From NCBI GenBank assembly GCA_947626105.1, contig CANQQY010000006.1, positions 1-64,000 on the forward strand: DNA of 64,000 nucleotides. The letters run 5' to 3'. Each line of letters opens with the position of its first letter. The stretch's first letter is position 1. Below, piece after piece: positions 58,588 to 64,000 of this stretch. A model generated the notes under the pieces. It was not told the origin of the DNA and ran no database searches. It saw only the letters and a program-made list of their open reading frames with translations. The DNA is from an uncultured Clostridia bacterium. Lineage in GTDB: Bacteria > Bacillota > Clostridia > Christensenellales > Borkfalkiaceae. The translations under genes and the position numbers were made by a program.

Positions 58588-59511
58588 TCAGATCTCCGTC
58601 ACTTTCACGTTGGAAAAGATCTCTTCGTACTTCTCTTTTGCGAAGGAGATCGTACCGAACGTCGTGACTGCCGCCGTGCCCGCGGCGACGCCCGCGCGCA
58701 AAATATCCCGAAGCTCCGCGCCCTGCTGCATCATATTTGCCGCTGCGGCGACCATCGCGTCACCCGCGCCGACCGTAGAATTGACGGCGACGTTGATGCT
58801 CTTACAATAATAATTCTTCGTCCCGTCCGTGATGATCGCGCCGTCCCGTCCGAGGGAGAGGAGCACCATCTTTGCGCCGCGGTCCAAAAGCTCCCTGCAA
58901 CCCGAAAGCATTTCCGCTCTCGTTTTCAGTTTTCTGCCGAGCGTATTTTCAAGTTCTTCGAGATTGGGCTTCGCGAGATCGACGCCCGCCTCCAAAGCGG
59001 CAAAGAGCCGCCCGCCCTCCGTATCCACGATTTTGAGCGAATGCGGGTCGACGGCGCGGAAGAGATCGCGGTAATAGCCGTCGTCCACACCGCGGGGAAG
59101 GCTCCCCGAAATGACGGTGACCGCCGACCGAGCCGAAAATCCCTGTATCATGCGGAGGAGTTCGACCAGCTTTTCCCCCTCCACCTGACCGCCGACGTCG
59201 TTGATCTCGGTGAGCATGGAGCGTTTATCAATACATTTATAGTTTTCGCGCACGCGGCCGTTGTTCCAGACAAAAGAAAAGCGGACGCCTTCCTTGTCGA
59301 GCGCATGCTCGAACATCTGACCGTTTTCATTATACATAAACCCGGTGGCGAACGCTTCGGCGCCGAGACGGGCGACGCCGATCGCAACGTTGAGCGCTTT
59401 CCCCGTAAAGGACAGCGTCTTGGATCTGACGACATTGACCTTTCCGATATTGAGCGAATCAAGCTCGATCGTGACGTCTACGCTCGGACTCATGCAGACT
59501 GTTAAAATCAT
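58588..59511 (-). CDS. PfkB family kinase, 1-phosphofructokinase/tagatose-6-phosphate kinase type
   Basis: 307 residues. The start MILTVCMSPSVDVTIELDSL and later STVGAGDAMVAAAANMMQQG (anion hole and catalytic Asp) are PfkB motifs; FSFVWNNGRVRENYKCID is the FruK/LacC-like lid region. The usual substrate is fructose 1-phosphate or tagatose 6-phosphate. No PTS or tagatose genes lie beside it, so the exact one is unclear. The ATG at 59511 with GGGGGAG ahead is preferred to 59523. It is downstream of pfkA. Confidence 0.88.
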   Translation of the reverse strand: MILTVCMSPSVDVTIELDSLNIGKVNVVRSKTLSFTGKALNVAIGVARLGAEAFATGFMYNENGQMFEHALDKEGVRFSFVWNNGRVRENYKCIDKRSMLTEINDVGGQVEGEKLVELLRMIQGFSARSAVTVISGSLPRGVDDGYYRDLFRAVDPHSLKIVDTEGGRLFAALEAGVDLAKPNLEELENTLGRKLKTRAEMLSGCRELLDRGAKMVLLSLGRDGAIITDGTKNYYCKSINVAVNSTVGAGDAMVAAAANMMQQGAELRDILRAGVAAGTAAVTTFGTISFAKEKYEEIFSNVKVTEI

Positions 59512-59568
59512 TTCTCCCCCCATTTTGCTTCCGCTCCGGAAGCCGACGCTTACCGTCGTCCTTCGAAA

Positions 59569-60531
59569 TTACATAGAGATCATTTGAAGCGTCTCGTAGA
59601 GCTCGTAATTGAACTTCTTTTTCATGGAGACGGCCTCGATAATATCCATATCGACGATCTCGTTTTTATGGATGCCGACGACACGGTTCCCGATGCCGTC
59701 TTTGAGAAGGCGCACGGCTTTGTTGCCGAACTGCGCGGCGAGCATTCTGTCCGCCATGGAGGGCGAACCGCCGCGCTGGATATGCCCGATGGTCGTGGGA
59801 CGGACGGAATAGGTCGTCACTTCCTGTAACTTTTTCGCAAAAGCGTCCGCGGTGACGGCGCCCTCCGCAACGACGATGATATTGGAGTGCTTGCCGTTTG
59901 CACGGGAACGGTTGATGCGCATGACGATGTCCTCAAGGTCGAATGCGATCTCGGGCACGACGATGATCTCCGCGCCGGACGTGATCCCCGCGTAAAGGGC
60001 GATATCCCCGCAATGGCGCCCCATGACCTCGACGACGGAAATGCGTTCGTGCGAATTCATGGTATCGCGGAGTTTATTGATGACTTCGAGGCAGGTATTG
60101 ACCGCCGTATCGAAGCCGAGCGTATAATCCGTGTACTGTAAATCGTTATCAATGGTGCCGGGAATGCCGATCGTCGGGATCCCGTAGTCCTCAGTCAGGC
60201 ACTTCGCCCCGCGGAAGGATCCGTCGCCGCCGATGACGACGAGCCCCTCGATCCCCCTTCTTTCGAGCGTCGCGACCGCTTGCTTCTGCCCCTCTTTGGT
60301 GAGCATTTCGAGGCATCTCGCCGTGCGGAGCATCGTGCCGCCCCTTTGGACGATATCGGAGACAGAACGCATTTCAAGCTGCCTCATATTGTCCTCAATG
60401 AGTCCCGCGTAGCCGCGCTCGATGCCGTATACTTCCATGCCGAAATAAATGGCTGTGCGGACGACGGCTCTGATCGCGGCATTCATGCCGGGTGCATCGC
60501 CGCCGCTTGTGAGTAATCCGATTCGCTTCAT
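59569..60531 (-). CDS. pfkA: ATP-dependent 6-phosphofructokinase
   Basis: 320 residues. Motifs: LLTSGGDAPGMNAAIRAV at 6-23, VIGGDGSFRGAKCL (Gly in GGDGS indicates use of ATP and not pyrophosphate), GIPGTIDND and MGRHCGDIAL. The enzyme commits fructose 6-phosphate to glycolysis. It lies after dnaE, the common Firmicutes order, and before the PfkB gene. A -10-like TATAAT is at 60563-60568, without clear -35. Confidence 0.96.
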   Translation of the reverse strand: MKRIGLLTSGGDAPGMNAAIRAVVRTAIYFGMEVYGIERGYAGLIEDNMRQLEMRSVSDIVQRGGTMLRTARCLEMLTKEGQKQAVATLERRGIEGLVVIGGDGSFRGAKCLTEDYGIPTIGIPGTIDNDLQYTDYTLGFDTAVNTCLEVINKLRDTMNSHERISVVEVMGRHCGDIALYAGITSGAEIIVVPEIAFDLEDIVMRINRSRANGKHSNIIVVAEGAVTADAFAKKLQEVTTYSVRPTTIGHIQRGGSPSMADRMLAAQFGNKAVRLLKDGIGNRVVGIHKNEIVDMDIIEAVSMKKKFNYELYETLQMISM

Positions 60532-60630
60532 ATCAACCTCCGTGTACTTCCCTCTCTTCGGTATTATAACACATTACAAGTAAAAAAGAAAGAGTGTTTT
60601 CCGATTTTCCGGACTTCTTTTTTAATTTTT

Positions 60631-63600
60631 TTATACGATCTTGATGCAGGACTCCGGCAAGAACGTCCTAAGTTCCGCGGCAAGCGCGCGGGAGAGGCGG
60701 ATCCCGTACTCGAACCGCTTTCCCCCGTAGAGGATCTTCGCCTTCGTTTCACCCTGATAGCCTTCGAGCGCGTCGACGAGCTCGTTGAAGTCCTCTTCCG
60801 CAAGCGAGCGCGCGTCAAGCCAGAGGACCTGTTCCTGTTCCTTGGCCTCGGGCTCCGCCTTTTTTGTCTGCTCCTCGGGATCGAGCACATCCAGCGTATC
60901 GACGACGATGACGGGAAGTTTATCGGGCGGACAGTCGATCTTGCCCGAAATGCGCACGACGGCGTCATGTTTCAATGCCGAACGCACTTTCTCGTAGATC
61001 CGCGGGAATGCGACGCATTCGACGCTGCCGTAGAGATCTTCGACCGTGATAAACGCCATGATCGCGCCCGACTTCGTATTGATCTTTTTGACCCCCGCGA
61101 CGAGTCCGCCAAGCGTTGCGGGATCTCCCGCCTTGATGAGATTATACGTCCTGTTGCCCGTCTCTTCGTCCTCTTCGAAGTCCGAAAGCATGCCTGTATG
61201 GAAGGAACAGTCCTTGAAGAGGTGGGCGTATTGTTCGAAGGGATGGCCGCTGACATACACGCCGAGCACCGATTTTTCTTTGCCGAGAAGGTCGTCCGCT
61301 TCCCATTCCGGAATGTCGGGATACTCCGCTTTCGGGGGTTCTTCCCTGATAAAATCGCCGAATAGCGACATCTGCATGCTCGATTTCTGTTTGTCGATGA
61401 GCTGGATCCGCCGCATGAGATCCTCATAGACGGCATTGTATTGCGCCCTGCGGTATCCCATCCCGTCGAACGCGCCGCCGAAAATGAGCGCTTCGACCAT
61501 CCGCTTATTGACGAACTTCGTGCAGCGCATCAGGAAATCCGAGAAATCCTTGAAAACTCCCCCCTTGGCACGTTCCTCGATGACGCACTCCATTGCGGCG
61601 ATGCCGACCCCGCGCAGTGCGCACAGGCCGAAGCGGATCCCGTCCCCTTCGACGGAAAAGTAAGCCTTCGAACGGTTGACGTCGGGAGGAAGGACCCTGA
61701 TGTTCTTTTCCTTCATGTAAACGACGTATTTCGCGATCTCGTCGATCTTGGTGATGCGGTTATTGAGCACGCCCGCAAGGAATTCCTTGGGGTAGTATTT
61801 TTTAAGGTATGCCGTCTGATAGGTGACGACGGCGTACGCCGCGGCGTGCGATTTGTTGAAAGCGTAGGAAGCAAAGCTCTCCATCTGGGCGAAGAGCTCG
61901 GCGGAGACTTCGGGCGGGATCCCGTGCGCCTTGCAGCCCGTGATGTTGCCGTAGATGGGTGAACCGTCCTTTGCGGTTCCGACGACTTTATCCACGTCGC
62001 CGTAGATGAATTTATCCTTCTGCGCCATCAGTTCGGAGCGGTGCTTTTTCGCCATTGCACGGCGGACGAGGTCTGCCTGCCCCAGAGAATATCCCGCAAG
62101 ATTCTGGAAGATCTGCATGACCTGCTCCTGATAGATGATGACCCCGTACGTCTTTTCCAGAATGGGTTTCAAGAGAGGCGTGAGGTAATGGATCTTATCG
62201 GGTTCCGCCCTGTTTTTCAGATAGTCGGGGATAAAGTCCATGGGACCCGGGCGGTAGAGCGAGATCCCCGCGATGAGATCTTCGAGGCAGGTAGGGCGGA
62301 GCTGTTTCATGAACCGCTTCATCCCCCCTTGTTCAAGCTGGAACACCGCGTCCGTATCCCCTTCCGCGATGAGATCGTATGCCCCGGGATCGTCACAGCT
62401 CTGCCCGAACTCGATGTGCTTCCCGTAGTCCTCATAGATATAATCAAGCGTCTTTTTGATGTCGGTGAGGGTGGTGAGCGCCAAAAAGTCCATTTTGAGC
62501 ATGCCGATGGACTCCACCTCTTTCATGTCGAACTGGGTCGTAATATCCGTTCCGTTGCGCGAGAGCGGCACGTTGTCGGCGATCTTTTTGCGGCAGATGA
62601 CGACGCCCGCCGCATGCATCGACGTGTTGCGGGGCATCCCTTCGAGTTTGAGCCCCATGTCGATGACCCGTTTCAAGGTCTCGTCCGATTCGTAGATCTC
62701 CACAAATTCGGAATTGCGCTTGCCCTCCTGGTCGGCGAGCTTTTTGAGCGCTTCATCGTGCTTGTCGGGATCGTCCGCCGTGTCGAGCACCTTTTGGCGG
62801 CAGCTCTCGATATTGAGTCCCAACAGCTCGCGGATGGTGGATTTCCCGTCCATGAGCTTTGTGACGCGGTCGGTATCCGCATACGGCACGCGCATGACCC
62901 TGCCTACGTCCTTGATGACGGCGCGCGAAGCAAGCGTTCCGAATGTGACGATCTGCGCGACGTTTTCGGGGTGATAGCGCTTCCTTACATACTCGATCGT
63001 CTCCCCCCTTCTCTCCGTGCAGAAATCGACGTCGAAGTCGGGCATGGAGACGCGGTCGGGATTCAGAAACCGCTCGAAGAGAAGATCGTATCTGAGCGGG
63101 TCGACATTCGTGATCCCGATGGCATAAGCGACAATACTTCCCACGCCGCTGCCCCGCCCGGGGCCGACGGGGATATCGTGCAATCTCGACCAATTGATAT
63201 AGTCCCAAACGATGAGGAAATAATCCGCAAACCCCATCTTGATGATGACGGAAAGCTCGTACTCCGCCCTCTTTTTGATCTCTTCGGTGAGAACGGGGTA
63301 CCGCTTGGGAAGCCCGTCCCATGTGAGGCGGGTCAGATATTCGGGCGAAGGCGTCCCGTCGTCCGCGGTATAGAGCGGAATGAGGGATTTATCGTAGACG
63401 GGAGATCCGTCCTCTTTCAAATTGAAGGGCGTATCGACGTCGGAGACTTTGTCCGCGATGACGCGGGTGTTGGAGATCGCCTCGGGAAGATCGGGAAAGA
63501 GCGCCGCCATTTCGTCTCCCGATTTCATGTAAAACTCGTGCGTCTGCATCTTCATGCGGGTGGGGTCGTCGAGCGTGCGTTTTGTCTGGATGCACATGAG

Positions 63601-64000
63601 GACGTCCTGCATCTCCCAATCCTCTTTTTTGAGGTAATGGACGTCGTTGGTCGCGACGATCTGCGCGCCGATCTCCCGCGCGATCTGCACGAGAAGCGGC
63701 AAGATCTGCTTCTGTTCGGGGATCCCGTGATCCTGTATCTCAATATAAAAGTCCTCTCCGAAGAGGCTTTGGAGATAGCGGGCAAATTCCTTGGCTTTTT
63801 CGTATTCTCCCGCCATCAAAAGGCGGGGGATCCGCCCCGCAAGACATGCGGAGAGGCAAATCACCCCTTCCGTGTGTTCTTTCAAAACCGTATAATCAAT
63901 GCGCGGGCGGTAATAGTAGCCGTCTACATAGGCAAGCGAATCGAGCTGGACGAGATTGATGTACCCCGCCTTGTTTTTGGCAAGAAGGATGAGATGATCC
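60631..64000 (-). CDS. dnaE: DNA polymerase III alpha subunit DnaE, N-terminus beyond the window
   Basis: At least 1122 residues are visible; the reading frame continues past 64000, so the first part of the PHP domain is missing. The visible start reads DHLILLAKNKAGYINLV and GYYYRPRIDYTVLKEHTEGV, typical PHP sequence. The polymerase core has VGPGRGSGVGSIVAYAIG and MPDFDVDFCTERRGETI (catalytic Asp residues), followed by SYAFNKSHAAAYAVVTYQTA. The C-terminus has an HhH region, then an OB fold (GAIMAFITVEDLYGSVECVA). In Firmicutes DnaE works with PolC; its ending here is followed by pfkA. Confidence 0.96.
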   Translation of the reverse strand, partial: DHLILLAKNKAGYINLVQLDSLAYVDGYYYRPRIDYTVLKEHTEGVICLSACLAGRIPRLLMAGEYEKAKEFARYLQSLFGEDFYIEIQDHGIPEQKQILPLLVQIAREIGAQIVATNDVHYLKKEDWEMQDVLMCIQTKRTLDDPTRMKMQTHEFYMKSGDEMAALFPDLPEAISNTRVIADKVSDVDTPFNLKEDGSPVYDKSLIPLYTADDGTPSPEYLTRLTWDGLPKRYPVLTEEIKKRAEYELSVIIKMGFADYFLIVWDYINWSRLHDIPVGPGRGSGVGSIVAYAIGITNVDPLRYDLLFERFLNPDRVSMPDFDVDFCTERRGETIEYVRKRYHPENVAQIVTFGTLASRAVIKDVGRVMRVPYADTDRVTKLMDGKSTIRELLGLNIESCRQKVLDTADDPDKHDEALKKLADQEGKRNSEFVEIYESDETLKRVIDMGLKLEGMPRNTSMHAAGVVICRKKIADNVPLSRNGTDITTQFDMKEVESIGMLKMDFLALTTLTDIKKTLDYIYEDYGKHIEFGQSCDDPGAYDLIAEGDTDAVFQLEQGGMKRFMKQLRPTCLEDLIAGISLYRPGPMDFIPDYLKNRAEPDKIHYLTPLLKPILEKTYGVIIYQEQVMQIFQNLAGYSLGQADLVRRAMAKKHRSELMAQKDKFIYGDVDKVVGTAKDGSPIYGNITGCKAHGIPPEVSAELFAQMESFASYAFNKSHAAAYAVVTYQTAYLKKYYPKEFLAGVLNNRITKIDEIAKYVVYMKEKNIRVLPPDVNRSKAYFSVEGDGIRFGLCALRGVGIAAMECVIEERAKGGVFKDFSDFLMRCTKFVNKRMVEALIFGGAFDGMGYRRAQYNAVYEDLMRRIQLIDKQKSSMQMSLFGDFIREEPPKAEYPDIPEWEADDLLGKEKSVLGVYVSGHPFEQYAHLFKDCSFHTGMLSDFEEDEETGNRTYNLIKAGDPATLGGLVAGVKKINTKSGAIMAFITVEDLYGSVECVAFPRIYEKVRSALKHDAVVRISGKIDCPPDKLPVIVVDTLDVLDPEEQTKKAEPEAKEQEQVLWLDARSLAEEDFNELVDALEGYQGETKAKILYGGKRFEYGIRLSRALAAELRTFLPESCIKIV

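Noticed and set aside
58492..58667. Small plus-strand frame (starting MSKYVEIFHETFGADV)
   Set aside because: The first 30 codons look plausible, but it begins just after the upstream NrdR box, has no ribosome site and runs into the 3' end of the PfkB gene on the other strand. Kept out for lack of support.

Overview
The window reads as chromosome from an endospore-forming, low-to-mid GC Firmicute of the Clostridia type. The evidence is a complete spoIIIA operon, spoIVB, a SpoIIM-like gene, dacF, GerW/YtfJ, SpoVG, a LexA with a Bacillus-type box, and glycogen genes including the Firmicutes-specific glgD. Class III nrdDG and GH51/GH13 enzymes suggest an anaerobe living on plant and storage polysaccharide, perhaps an uncultured gut clostridium. 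That last step is inference; no rRNA marker is present.

Layout. 1-311: two 146-bp tandem repeats beside a DUF559 gene. 807-3441 (-): surE and two DHH phosphoesterases. 3560-4669 (+): a nucleotidase-guanylate kinase fusion, divergent from the DHH genes. 4898-7501 (+): GH51 arabinofuranosidase. 7575-27993 (+): a long run holding spoIIIAA-AH, asp23-like, nusB-folD-ispA-dxs-tlyA, nadK-argR-recN, spoIVB, spoIIM-like, dacF, an M50 protease, scpA-scpB, DUF2953, gerW, a second DD-carboxypeptidase and rluB. 28049-31223: lexA, a divergent Cys-rich small protein, hflX and a tyrosine recombinase. 31242-31811: non-coding, with a candidate small RNA. 31812-41960 (-): glgB-glgC-glgD-glgA-glgP and a GH13 glycosidase. 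42116-46999: murC, spoVG, coaE, polA. 47108-49065: tRNA-Leu, intergenic repeats and a phosphodiesterase. 49066-55449: a lipoprotein, DUF1848, an rRNA methyltransferase/flavodoxin/COG0523 cluster and an M29 aminopeptidase. 55609-64000 (-): nrdG, nrdD, a PfkB kinase, pfkA and the 3' part of dnaE.

How parts work together. The spoIIIA products, SpoIVB, GerW and SpoVG serve sporulation. FolD, IspA, Dxs, NadK, CoaE and MurC are housekeeping. The glg operon makes and degrades glycogen through ADP-glucose. PfkA and the PfkB kinase feed glycolysis, and NrdDG makes dNTPs under an NrdR-type promoter.

Most unusual features. (1) A near-palindromic 16-bp word, TACTATGTCAGACATA, occurs five times plus degenerate copies. 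It lies inside coding regions and at gene ends and is read in all three frames, so the DNA word itself seems to be the conserved object. (2) Several genes have a good promoter whose predicted start falls on or within a few bases of the start codon and lack a Shine-Dalgarno sequence (leaderless mRNAs). (3) A COG0523 GTPase domain is fused to a YcgQ/DUF1980 domain, next to a His-rich COG0523 metallochaperone. (4) A nucleotidase-guanylate kinase fusion. (5) A candidate small RNA between the recombinase and the glycogen operon.
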